In this document: one piece after another, positions 15,001 through 28,200 of the stretch
Layout of the letters: the number at the start of each line of letters is the position of its first letter
Position numbering within the stretch: position 1 is the first letter of the stretch
Assembly (NCBI GenBank): GCA_002189035.1
Contig: NEEC01000029.1
Location: 1 to 64,000 of the forward strand
Direction of reading: 5' to 3'
Length of the DNA: 64,000 nucleotides
From: Utricularia gibba
Lineage: Eukaryota; Streptophyta; Magnoliopsida; Lamiales; Lentibulariaceae
Notes under the pieces: model-generated
What the model was told of the DNA's origin: nothing
Seen by the model: the letters and a program-made list of their open reading frames with translations, nothing else
Database searches by the model: none
Program-made: the position numbers and the translations under genes

Positions 15001-18000
15001 TTGCAAAACATCTGCGTTTTTTCGGGTGATGTGAAATATGGGTTTTCGAGGCGATCTTTGCACATGCTTAGGGTGTGTCCTACCCGAAGCCTCATGGTTT
15101 CCTCGCACACCGTTCGGCATCTCGTCGATATCCTGAAGACCGTGATGAGTCACGCTGCGCCCGGAATACCGTTTCGAAGCTCGTTCCGAGCCGGTCATCT
15201 TCCGTGTTTAAAGCTTTCTTCGTCCGAGGATGCATCAGAGCTCGAATTATCGCCTTCTATTAGCCTTCAGATGCGCCACAAAGTGGCCACCACGTTCGCG
15301 ACGATGCGACTTGGAACACCAAATCGACGCGATTGTGATTTTTCGGCTTGCAAAACATCTGCGTTTTTTGGGTGATGTGAAATATGGGTTTTCGAGGCGA
15401 TCTTTGCACATGCTTAGGTGTCCCTACCCGAAGCCTCATGGTTTCCTCGCACACCGTTCGGCATCTCGTCGATATCCTGAAGACCGTGATGAGTCACGCT
15501 GCGCCCGGCATACCGTTTCGAAGCTCGTTCCGAGCCGGTCATCTTCCGTGTTGAAAGCTTCTTCGTCCGAGGATGCATCAGAGCTCGAATTATCGCCTTC
15601 TATTAGCCTTCAGATGTGCCACAAAGTGGCCACCACGTTCGCGACGATGCGACTTGTACACCAAAATCGACGCGATTGTGATTTTCGGCTTGCAAAACAT
15701 CTGCGTTTTTTCGGGTGATGTGAAATATGGGTTTTCGAGGCGATCTTTGCACATGCTTAGGGTGTGTCCTACTGAAGCCTCATGGTTTCCTCGCACACCG
15801 TTCGGCATCTCGTCGATATCCTGAAGACCGTGATGAGTCACGCTGCGCCCGGATACCGTTTCGAAGCTCGTTCCGAGCCGGTCATCTTCCGTGTTTAAAG
15901 CTTCTTCGTCCGAGGATGCATCAGAGCTCGAATTATCGCCTTCTATTAGCCTTCAGATGCGCCACAAAGTGGCCACCACGTTCGCGACGATGCGACTTGG
16001 AACACCAAAAATCGACGCGATTGTGATTTTCGGCTTGCAAAACATCGTTTTTTCGGGTGATGTGAAATATGGGTTTTCGAGGCGATCTTTGCACATGCTT
16101 AGGGTGTGTCCCTACCCGAAGCCTCATGGTTTCCTCGCACCGTTCGGCATCTCGTCGATATCCTGAAGACCGTGATGAGTCACGCTGCGCCCGGATACCG
16201 TTTCGAAGCTCGTTCCGAGCCGGTCATCTTCCGTGTTGAAAGCTTCTTCGTCCGAGGATGCATCAGAGCTCGAATTATCGCCTTCTATTAGCCTTCAGAT
16301 GTGCCACAAAGTGGCCACCACGTTCGCGACGATGCGACTTGTAACACCAGAATCGACGCGATTGTGATTTTCGGCTTGCAAAACATCTGCGTTTTTTCGG
16401 GTGATGTGAAATATGGGTTTTCGAGGCGATCTTTGCACATGCTTAGGGTGTGTGTCCTACGTGAAGCCTCATGGTTTCCTCGCACACCGTTCGGCATCTC
16501 GTCGATATCCTGAAGACCGTGATGAGTCACGCTGCGCCCGGATACCGTTTCGAAGCTCGTTCCGAGCCGGTCATCTTCCGTGTTGAAAGCTTCTTCGTCC
16601 GAGGATGCATCAGAGCTCGAATTATCGCCTTCTATTAGCCTTCAGATGTGCCACAAAGTGGCCACCACGTTCGCGACGATGCGACTTGGAACACCAAAAA
16701 TCGACGCGATTGATTTTCGGCTTGCAAAACATCTGCGTTTTTTGGGTGATGTGAAATATGGGTTTTCGAGGCGATCTTTGCACATGCTTAGGGTGTGTCC
16801 CTACCCGAAGCCTCATGGTTTCCTCGCACACCGTTCGGCATCTCGTCGATATCCTGAAGACCGTGATGAGTCACGCTGCGCCCGGAATACCGTTTCGAAG
16901 CTCGTTCCGAGCCGGTCATCTTCCGTGTTGAAGCTTCTTCGTCCGAGATGCATCAGAGCTCGAATTATCGCCTTATATTAGCCTTCAGATGTGCCACAAA
17001 GTGGCCACCACGTTCGCGACGATGCGACTTGGAACACCAAAATCGACGTGATTGGCTTGCAAAACATCTGCGTTTTTTTCGGGTGATGTGAAATATGGGT
17101 TTTCGAGGCGATCTTTGCACATGCTTAGGGTGTGTCCCTACCCGAAGCCTCATGGTTTCGCGCACCGTTCGGCATCTCGTCGATATCCTGAAGACCGTGA
17201 TGAGTCACGCTGCGCCGGAATACCGTTTCGAAGCTCGTTCCGAGCCGGTCATCTTCCGTGTTGAAGCTTCTTCGTCGAGGATGCATCAGAGCTCGAATTA
17301 TCGCCTTCTATTAGCCTTCAGATGTGCCAAAGTGGCCACCACGTTCGCGACGATGCGACTTGGAACACCAAAATCGACGCGATTGTAATTTTCGGCTTGC
17401 AAAACATCTGCGTTTTTTCGGGTGATGTGAAATATGGGTTTTCGAGGCGATCTTTGCACATGCTTAGGGTGTGTCCCTACCGAAGCCTCATGGTTTCCTC
17501 GCACACCGTTCGGCATCTCGTCGATATCCTGAAGACCGTGATGAGTCACGCTGCGCCCGGCATACCGTTTCGAAGCTCGTTCCGAGCCGGTCATCTTCCG
17601 TGTTGAAGCTTCTTCGTCCGGATGCATCAGAGCTCGAATTATCGCCTTCTATTAGCCTTCAGATGCGCCACAAAGTGGCCACCACGTTCGCGACGATGCG
17701 ACTTGGAACACAGAATCGACGCGATTGTGATTTTCGGCTTGCAAAACATCTGCGTTTTTTTGGGTGATGTGAAATATGGGTTTTCGAGGCGATCTTGCAC
17801 ATGCTTAGGGTGTGTCCTCTCCTCAAATTGTTCTCACAGCAACGTGAGGATGAGTCACGCTGCGCCCGGCATACCGTTTCGAAGCTCGTTCCGAGCCGGT
17901 CATCTTCCGTGTTGAAAGCTTCTTCGTCCGAGGATGCATCAGAGCTCGAATTATCGCCTTCTATTAGCCTTCAGATGCGCCACAAAGTGGCCACCACGTT

Positions 18001-21000
18001 CGCGACGATGCGACTTGAACACAAAATCGACGCGATTGTGATTTTCGGCTTGCAAAACATCTGCGTTTTGGGTGATGTGAAATATGGGTTTTCGAGGCGA
18101 TCTTTGCACATGCTTAGGGTGTGTCCCTACCGAAGCCTCATGGTTTCCTCGCACACCGTTCGGCATCTCGTCGATATCCTGAAGACCGTGATGAGTCACG
18201 CTGCGCCCGGCATACCGTTTCGAAGCTCGTTCCGAGCCGGTCATCTTCCGTGTTGAAAGCTTCTTCGTCCGGGATGCATCAGAGCTCGAATTATCGCCTT
18301 CTATTAGCCTTCAGATGCGCCACAAAGTGGCCACCACGTTCGCGACGATGCGACTTGGAACACAAAATCGACGCGATTGTGATTTTCGGCTTGCAAAACA
18401 TCTGCGTTTTTCGGGTGATGTGAAATATGGGTTTTCGAGGCGATCTTTGCACATGCTTAGGGTGTGTCCTACCGAAGCCTCATGGTTTCCTCGCACACCG
18501 TTCGGCATCTCGTCGATATCCTGAAGACCGTGATGAGTCACGCTGCGCCCGGAATACCTTTCGAAGCTCGTTCCGAGCCGGTCATCTTCCGTGTTTAAAG
18601 CTTCTTCGTCCGAGGATGCATCAGAGCTCGAATTATCGCCTTTATTAGCCTTCAGATGTGCCACAAAGTGGCCACCACGTTCGCGACGATGCGACTTGGA
18701 ACACAAATCGACCGATTGTGATTTTCGGCTTGCAAAACATCTGCGTTTTTTCGGGTGATGTGAAATATGGGTTTTCGAGGCGATCTTTGCATGCTTAGGG
18801 TGTGTCCCTACGAAGCCTCATGGTTTCCTCGCACACCGTTCGGCATCTCGTCGATATCCTGAAGACCGTGATGAGTCACGCTGCGCCGCATACCGTTTCG
18901 AAGCTCGTTCCGAGCCGGTCATCTTCCGTGTTAAAGCTTCTTCGTCCGAGGATGCATCAGAGCTCGAATTATCGCCTTCTATTAGCCTTCAGATGCGCCA
19001 CAAAGTGGCCACCACGTTCGCGACGATGCGACTTGGAACACCAAAATCGACGCGATTGTAATTTTCGGCTTGCAAAACATCTGCGTTTTTTCGGGTGATG
19101 TGAAATATGGGTTTTCGAGGCGATCTTTGCACATGCTTAGGGTGTGTCCCTACCCGAAGCCTCATGGTTTCTCGCACACCGTTCGGCATCTCGTCGATAT
19201 CCTGAAGACCGTGATGAGTCACGCTGCGCCCGGCATACCGTTTCGAAGCTCGTTCCGAGCCGGTCATCTTCCGTGTTGAAAGCTTCTTCGTCCGAGGATG
19301 CATCAGAGCTCGAATTATCGCCTTCTATTAGCCTTCAGATGCGCCACAAAGTGGCCACCACGTTCGCGACGATGCGACTTGGAACACAAAATCGACGCGA
19401 TTGTGATTTTCGGCTTGCAAAACATCTGCGTTTTTTGGGTGATGTGAAATATGGGTTTTCGAGGCGATCTTTGCACATGCTTAGGGTGTGTCCCTACCCG
19501 AAGCCTCATGGTTTCCTCGCACACCGTTCGCATCTCGTCGATATCCTGAAGACCGTGATGAGTCACGCTGCGCCCGGCATACCGTTTCGAAGCTCGTTCC
19601 GAGCCGGTCATCTTCCGTGTTGAAGCTTCTTCGTCCGAGGATGCATCAGAGCTCGAATTATCGCCTTTATTAGCCTTCAGATGTGCCACAAAGTGGCCAC
19701 CACGTTCGCGACGATGCGACTTTGAACACAAATCGACGCGATTGTGATTTTCGGCTTGCAAAACATCTGCGTTTTTTGGGTGATGTGAATATGGGTTTTC
19801 GAGGCGATCTTTGCACATGCTTAGGGTGTGTCCCTACCGAAGCCTCATGGTTTCCTCACACCGTTCGGCATCTCGTCGATATCCTGAAGACCGTGATGAG
19901 TCACGCTGCGCCCGGAATACCGTTTCGAAGCTCGTTCCGAGCCGGTCATCTTCCGTGTTGAAAGCTTCTTCGTCCGAGGATGCATCAGAGCTCGAATTAT
20001 CGCCTTATATTAGCCTTCAGATGTGCCACAAAGTGGCCACCACGTTCGCGACGATGCGACTTGGAACACCAAAATCGACGCGATTGTAATTTTCGGCTTG
20101 CAAAACATCTGCGTTTTTTCGGGTGATGTGAAATATGGGTTTTCGAGGCGATCTTTGCACATGCTTAGGGTGTGTCCCTACCCGAAGCCTCATGGTTTCC
20201 TCGCACACCGTTCGGCATCTCGTCGATATCCTGAAGACCGTGATGAGTCACGCTGCGCCCGGCATACCGTTTCGAAGCTCGTTCCGAGCCGGTCATCTTC
20301 CGTGTTGAAAGCTTCTTCGTCCGAGGATGCATCAGAGCTCGAATTATCGCCTTTATTAGCCTTCAGATGCGCCAAAGTGGCCACCACGTTCGCGACGATG
20401 CGAGAACACAGAATCGACGCGATTGTGATTTTCGGCTTGCAAAACATCTGCGTTTTTTGGGTGATGTGAAATATGGGTTTTCGAGGCGATCTTTGCACAT
20501 GCTTAGGGTGTGTCCCTACCGAAGCCTCATGGTTTCCTCGCACACCGTTCGGCATCTCGTCGATATCCTGAAGACCGTGATGAGTCACGCTGCGCCCGGC
20601 ATACCGTTTCGAAGCTCGTTCCGAGCCGGTCATCTTCCGTTGAAAGCTTCTTCGTCCGAGGATGCATCAGAGCTCGAATTATCGCCTTCTATTAGCCTTC
20701 AGATGCGCCACAAAGTGGCCACCACGTTCGCGACGATGCGACTTGAACACAGAATCGACCGATTGTGATTTTCGGCTTGCAAAACATCTGCGTTTTTCGG
20801 GTGATGTGAAATATGGGTTTTCGAGGCGATCTTGCACATGCTTAGGGTGTGTCCCTACCCGAAGCCTCATGGTTTCCTCGCACACCGTTCGGCATCTCGT
20901 CGATATCCTGAAGACCGTGATGAGTCACGCTGCGCCCGGAATACCGTTTCGAAGCTCGTTCCGAGCCGGTCATCTTCCGTGTTGAAGCTTCTTCGTCCGA

Positions 21001-24000
21001 GGATGCATCAGAGCTCGAATTATCGCCTTCTATTAGCCTTCAGATGCGCCACAAAGTGGCCACCACGTTCGCGACGATGCGACTTGTAACACCAAAATCG
21101 ACGCGATTGTGATTTTCGGCTTGCAAAACATCTGCGTTTTTTCGGGTGATGTGAAATATGGGTTTTCGAGGCGATCTTTGCACATGCTTAGGGTGTGTCC
21201 CTACCCGAAGCCTCATGGTTTCCTCGCACACCGTTCGGCATCTCGTCGATATCCTGAAGACCGTGATGAGTCACGCTGCGCCCGGAATACCGTTTCGAAG
21301 CTCGTTCCGAGCCGGTCATCTTCCGTGTTGAAGCTTCTTCGTCCGAGGATGCATCAGAGCTCGAATTATCGCCTTATATTAGCCTTCAGATGTGCCACAA
21401 AGTGGCCACCACGTTCGCGACGATGCGACTTGGAACACCAAAATCGACGCGATTGTAATTTTCGGCTTGCAAAACATCTGCGTTTTTTCGGGTGATGTGA
21501 AAATGGGTTTTCGAGGCGATCTTTGCACATGCTTAGGGTGTGTCCCTACCCGAAGCCTCATGGTTTCCTCGCACACCGTTCGGCATCTCGTCGATATCCT
21601 GAAGACCGTGATGAGTCACGCTGCGCCCGCATACCGTTTCGAAGCTCGTTCCGAGCCGGTCATCTTCCGTGTTTAAAGCTTCTTCGTCCGAGGATGCATC
21701 AGAGCTCGAATTATCGCCTTCTATTAGCCTTCAGATGTGCCACAAAGTGGCCACCACGTTCGCGACGATGCGACTTGGAACACCAAAATCGACGCGATTG
21801 TGATTTTCGGCTTGCAAAACATCTGCGTTTTTTTGGGTGATGTGAAATATGGGTTTTCGAGGCGATCTTTGCACATGCTTAGGGTGTGTCCCTACCCGAA
21901 GCCTCATGGTTTCCTCGCACACCGTTCGGCATCTCGTCGATATCCTGAAGACCGTGATGAGTCACGCTGCGCCCGGAATACCGTTTCGAAGCTCGTTCCG
22001 AGCCGGTCATCTTCCGTGTTGAAAGCTTCTTCGTCCGAGGATGCATCAGAGCTCGAATTATCGCCTTCTATTAGCCTTCAGATGTGCCACAAAGTGGCCA
22101 CCACGTTCGCGACGATGCGACTTGAACACCAAAATCGACGTGATTGTAATTTTCGGCTTGCAAAACATCTGCGTTTTTTTCGGGTGATGTGAAATATGGG
22201 TTTTCGAGGCGATCTTTGCACATGCTTAGGGTGTGTCCCTACCGAAGCCTCATGGTTTCCTCGCACACCGTTCGGCATCTCGTCGATATCCTGAAGACCG
22301 TGATGAGTCACGCTGCGCCCGGAATACCGTTTCGAAGCTCGTTCCGAGCCGGTCATCTTCCGTGTTAAAGCTTCTTCGTCCGAGATGCATCAGAGCTCGA
22401 ATTATCGCCTTCTATTAGCCTTCAGATGCGCCACAAAGTGGCCACCACGTTCGCGACGATGCGACTAATCGACGCGATTGTGATTTTCGGCTTGCAAAAC
22501 ATCTGCGTTTTTTGGTGATGTGAAATATGGGTTTTCGAGGCGATCTTGCACATGCTTAGGGTGTGTTCCTACCCGAAGCCTCATGGTTTCCTCGCACACC
22601 GTTCGGCATCTCGTCGATATCCTGAAGACCGTGATGAGTCACGCTGCGCCCGGATACCGTTTCGAAGCTCGTTCCGAGCCGGTCATCTTCCGTGTTGAAA
22701 GCTTCTTCGTGATGCATCAGAGCTCGAATTATCGCCTTCTATTAGCCTTCAGATGCGCCACAAAGTGGCCACCACGTTCGCGACGATGCGACTTGAACAC
22801 CAGAATCGACGCGATTGTGATTTTCGGCTTGCAAAACATCTGCGTTTTTTCGGGTGATGTGAAATATGGGTTTTCGAGGCGATCTTTGCACATGCTTAGG
22901 GTGTGTCCCTACGTGAAGCCTCATGGTTTCCTCGCACACCGTTCGGCATCTCGTCGATATCCTGAAGACCGTGATGAGTCACGCTGCGCCCGGCATACCG
23001 TTTCGAAGCTCGTTCCGAGCCGGTCATCTTCCGTGTTTAAAGCTTCTTCGTCCGAGGATGCATCAGAGCTCGAATTATCGCCTTCTATTAGCCTTCAGAT
23101 GCGCCACAAAGTGGCCACCACGTTCGCGACGATGCGACTTGGAACACCAAAATCGACGCGATTGTGATTTTCGGCTTGCAAAACATCTGCGTTTTTTCGG
23201 GTGATGTGAAATATGGGTTTTCGAGGCGATCTTTGCACATGCTTAGGGTGTGTCCCTACCCGAAGCCTCATGGTTTCCTCGCACACCGTTCGGCATCTCG
23301 TCGATATCCTGAAGACCGTGATGAGTCACGCTGCGCCCGGAATACCGTTTCGAAGCTCGTTCCGAGCCGGTCATCTTCCGTGTTGAAAGCTTCTTCGTCC
23401 GAGGATGCATCAGAGCTCGAATTATCGCCTTCTATTAGCCTTCAGATGCGCCACAAAGTGGCCACCACGTTCGCGACGATGCGACTTGAACACCAGAATC
23501 GACGCGATTGTGATTTTCGGCTTGCAAAACATCTGCGTTTTTTCGGGTGATGTGAAATATGGGTTTTCGAGGCGATCTTTGCACATGCTTAGGGTGTGTC
23601 CCTACCGAAGCCTCATGGTTTCCTCGCACACCGTTCGGCATCTCGTCGATATCCTGAAGACCGTGATGAGTCACGCTGCGCCCGGCATACCGTTTCGAAG
23701 CTCGTTCCGAGCCGGTCATCTTCCGTGTTGAAAGCTTCTTCGTCCGAGGATGCATCAGAGCTCGAATTATCGCCTTCTATTAGCCTTCAGATGCGCCACA
23801 AAGTGGCCACCACGTTCGCGACGATGCGACTTGTAACACCAGAATCGACGCGATTGATTTTCGGCTTGCAAAACATCTGCGTTTTTTGGGTGATGTGAAA
23901 TATGGGTTTTCGAGGCGATCTTTGCACATGCTTAGGGTGTGTCCTACCCGAAGCCTCATGGTTTCCTCGCACACCGTCGGCATCTCGTCGATATCCTGAA

Positions 24001-25250
24001 GACCGTGATGAGTCACACTGCGCCCGGAATACCGTTTCGAAGCTCGTTCCGAGCCGGTCATCTTCCGTGTTGAAAGCTTCTTCGTCCGAGGATGCATCAG
24101 AGCTCGAATTATCGCCTTCTATTAGCCTTCATGCGCCACAAAGTGGCCACCACGTTCGCGACGATGCGACTTGAACACCAAAATCGACGCGATTGTGATT
24201 TTCGGCTTGCAAAACATCTGCGTTTTTTCGGGTGATGTGAAATATGGGTTTTCGAGGCGATCTTTGCACATGCTTAGGGTGTGTCCCTACGTGAAGCCTC
24301 ATGGTTTCCTCGCACACCGTTCGGCATCTCGTCGATATCCTGAAGACCGTGATGAGTCACGCTGCGCCCGGAATACCGTTTCGAAGCTCGTTCCGAGCCG
24401 GTCATCTTCCGTGTTTAAAGCTTCTTCGTCGAGGATGCATCAGAGCTCGAATTATCGCCTTCTATTAGCCTTCAGATGTGCCACAAAGTGGCCACCACGT
24501 TCGCGACGATGCGACTTGTAACACCAGAATCGACGCGATTGTTTTTCGGCTTGCAAAACATCTGCGTTTTTTGGGTGATGTGAAATATGGGTTTTCGAGG
24601 CGATCTTGCACATGCTTAGGGTGTGTCCCTACCGAAGCCTCATGGTTTCCTCGCACACCGTTCGGCATCTCGTCGATATCCTGAAGACCGTGATGAGTCA
24701 CGCTGCGCCCGGAATACCGTTTCGAAGCTCGTTCCGAGCCGGTCATCTTCCGTGTTGAAAGCTTCTTCGTCCGAGGATGCATCAGAGCTCGAATTATCGC
24801 CTTCTATTAGCCTTCAGATGTGCCACAAGTGGCCACCACGTTCGCGACGATGCGACTTGGAACACCAAAATCGACGTGATTGTGATTTTCGGCTTGCAAA
24901 ACATCTGCGTTTTTTCGGGTGATGTGAAATATGGGTTTTCGAGGCGATCTTTGCACATGCTTAGGGTGTGTCCCTACCGAAGCCTCATGGTTTCCTCGCA
25001 CACCGTTCGGCATCTCGTCGATATCCTGAAGACCGTGATGAGTCACGCTGCGCCCGGCATACCGTTTCGAAGCTCGTTCCGAGCCGGTCATCTTCCGTGT
25101 TTAAAGCTTCTTCGTCCGAGGATGCATCAGAGCTCGAATTATCGCCTTCTATTAGCCTTCAGATGTGCCACAAAGTGGCCACCACGTTCGCGACGATGCG
25201 ACTTGGAACACCAAATCGACGCGATTGTGATTTTCGGCTTGCAAAACATC
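1..25250 (+). repeat. Homogeneous satellite block A
   Basis: About 73 consecutive near-identical monomers. Differences are mostly one-base gaps or gains in C, T, A or G runs, plus the recurrent diagnostic substitutions. The even similarity indicates recent homogenisation. One monomer near 17,817 has a foreign-looking replacement, listed separately. No gene is supported here: the many open frames arise because 342 is a multiple of three and stops are sparse in some frames of the monomer. Confidence 0.95.
17816..17850 (+). repeat. Non-satellite replacement inside one monomer
   Basis: After GGTGTGTCC the normal stretch running from TACCCGAAGCC to about GAAGACCG is missing (roughly 60 bp). It is replaced by about 35 bp that includes CAAATTGTTCTCACAGC, after which the monomer resumes at GATGAGTCACGC. 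I find no matching word elsewhere in the array. It may be a repair scar, a short insertion or an assembly error. Confidence 0.75.
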
Positions 25251-28200
25251 TGCGATGTGAAATATGGGTTTTCGAGGCGATCTTTGCACATGCTTACCCT
25301 ACCCGAAGCCTCATGGTTTCCTCGCACACCGTTCGGCATCTCGTCGATATCCTGAAGACCGTGATGAGTCACGCTGCGCCCGGAATACCGTTTCGATCGT
25401 TCCGAGCCGGTCATCTTCCGTGTTGAAGCTTCTTCGTCCGAGGATGCATCAGAGCTCGAATTATCGCCTTCTATTAGCCTTCAGATGCCACAAAGTGGCC
25501 ACCACGTTCGCGACGATTTTTCACCAAAATCGACGATCATTGTGATCCGGTTCGGCATCTCGTCGATAAAGACATGAGTCACGCTGCGCCCGGAATACCG
25601 TTTCGAAGCTCGTTCCGAGCCGGTCAAATTCCGGTTGAAAGCTTCGCGATTCGTCAGCATGCGTCAGAGCTACCCGAAGCCTCATGGTTTCCTCGCACAC
25701 CGTTCGGCATCTCGTCGATATCCTGAAGACCGTGATGAGTCACGCTGCGCCCGGAATACCGTTTCGAAGCTCGTTCCGAGCCGGTCATCTTCCGTGTTGA
25801 AAGCTTCTTCGTCCGAGGATGCATCAGAGCTCGAATTATCGCCTTCTATTAGCCTTCAGATGCGCCACAAAGTGGCCACCACGTTCGCGACGATGCGACT
25901 TGAACACAAAATCGACGCGATTGTGATTTTCGGCTTGCAAAACATCTGCGTTTTTTGGGTGATGTGAAATATGGGTTTTCGAGGCGATCTTTGCACATGC
26001 TTAGGGTGTCCTACCCGAAGCCTCATGGTTTCCTCGCACACCGTTCGGCATCTCGTCGATATCCTGAAGACCGTGATGAGTCACGCTGCGCCCGGAATAC
26101 CGTTTCGAAGCTCGTTCCGAGCCGGTCATCTTCCGTGTTGAAAGCTTCTTCGTCCGAGGATGCATCAGAGCTCGAATTATCGCCTTCTATTAGCCTTCAG
26201 ATGTGCCACAAAGTGGCCACCACGTTCGCGACGATGCGACTTTCGACGCGATTGTGATTTTCGGCTTGCAAAACATCTGCGTTTTTTCGGGTGATGTGAA
26301 ATATGGGTTTTCGAGGCGATCTTTGCACATGCTTAGGGTGTGTCCTACTCATGAAGTTCGGCATCATGGTGATTCACTCGCACACTCGTTCCGGCATCTC
26401 CGTCGTCCATCCTCGAAGACCTTCAGATGTGCCACAAAGTGGCCACCACGTTCGCGACGATGCGACTTGAACACCAGACCCGGCATGTGACCGTTTCGAA
26501 GCTCGTTCCGAGCCGGTCATCTTCCGTGTTGAAAGCTTCTTCGTCCGAGGATGCATCAGAGCTCGAATTATCGCCTTCTATTAGCCTTCAGATGCGCCAC
26601 AAAGTGGCCACCACGTTCGCGACGATGCGACTTGTCGACGCGACACATCTGCGACGATCTTTGTTCGAAGCCTCATGGTTTCCTCGCACACCGTTCGGCA
26701 TCTCGTCGATATCCTGAAGACCGTGATGAGTCTGCGTTTTCGAAAATCTTCCGATTCTTCGTGAGGAATCAGAGCTCGAATTATCGGCCTTCAGCGTTTC
26801 GCGACGATGCTTTCGACGCGACATGCTTCGTGTGCCTACGTCATGGGTTTCATGGTGATTCTGCGCACATCGTTCCGGCATCTTCGTCTTATATCCTGAA
26901 GACCGTGCTGAGTCACGCTGCGTCGGCATACTCTTCGAAGATCGGTTTCCTCGAGTTCGGCGTCGATCCTGATCACGCTGCGCCCGAATACCGTTTCGAA
27001 GCTCGTTCCGAGCCGGTCATCTTCCGTGTTGAAAGCTTCTTCGTCCGAGGATGCATCAGAGCTCGAATTATCGCCTTCTATTAGCCTTCAGATGCCACAA
27101 AGTGGCCACCACGTTCGCGACGATGCGACTTGTCGACGCGGCTTGCGCGACGATCGCGCTTAGATGACACATCTCGTCGAGAATGCACGCTGCGTACCGT
27201 TTCGAAGCTCGTTCCGAGCCGGTCATCTTCCGTGTTGAAAGCTTCTTCGTCCGAGGATGCATCAGAGCTCGAATTATCGCCTTCTATTAGCCTTCAGATG
27301 TGCCACAAAGTGGCCACCACGTTCGCGACGATGCGACTTGGAACACCAAAATCGACGCGATTGATTTTCGGCTTGCAAAACATCTGCGTTTTTTCGGGTG
27401 ATGTGAAATATGGGTTTTCGAGGCGATCTTTGCACATGCTTAGGGTGTGTCCCTACCGAAGCCTCATGGTTTCCTCGCACACCGTTCGGCATCTCGTCGA
27501 TATCCTGAAGACCGTGATGAGTCACGCTGCGCCCGGAATACCGTTTCGAAGCTCGTTCCGAGCCGGTCATCTTCCGTGTTGAAGCTTCTTCGTCCGAGGA
27601 TGCATCAGAGCTCGAATTATCGCCTTCTATTAGCCTTCAGATGCGCCACAAAGTGGCCACCACGTTCGCGACGATGCGACTTGCGACGCGATTGTGATTT
27701 TCGGCTTGCAAAACATCTGCGTTTTTTGGGTGATGTGAAATATGGGTTTTCGAGGCGATCTTTGCACATGCTTAGGGTGTGTCCCTAGAAGCCTCGTTCC
27801 GCAGCGGCGTCGATCATCTGCGCCCGGAATACCGTTTCGAAGCTCGTTCCGAGCCGGTCATCTTCCGTGTTGAAAGCTTCTTCGTCCGAGGATGCATCAG
27901 AGCTCGAATTATCGCCTTCTATTAGCCTTCAGATGCGCCACAAAGTGGCCACCACGTTCGCGACGATGCGACTTGAACACCAAAATCGACGTGATTGTGA
28001 TTTTCGGCTTGCAAAACATCTGCGTTTTTTCGGGTGATGTGAAATATGGGTTTTCGAGGCGATCTTTGCACATGCTTAGGGTGTGTCCCTACGAAGCCTC
28101 ATGGTTTCCTCGCACACCGTTCGGCATCTCGTCGATATCCTGAAGACCGTGATGAGTCACGCTGCGCCCGGAATACCGTTTCGAAGCTCGTTCCGAGCCG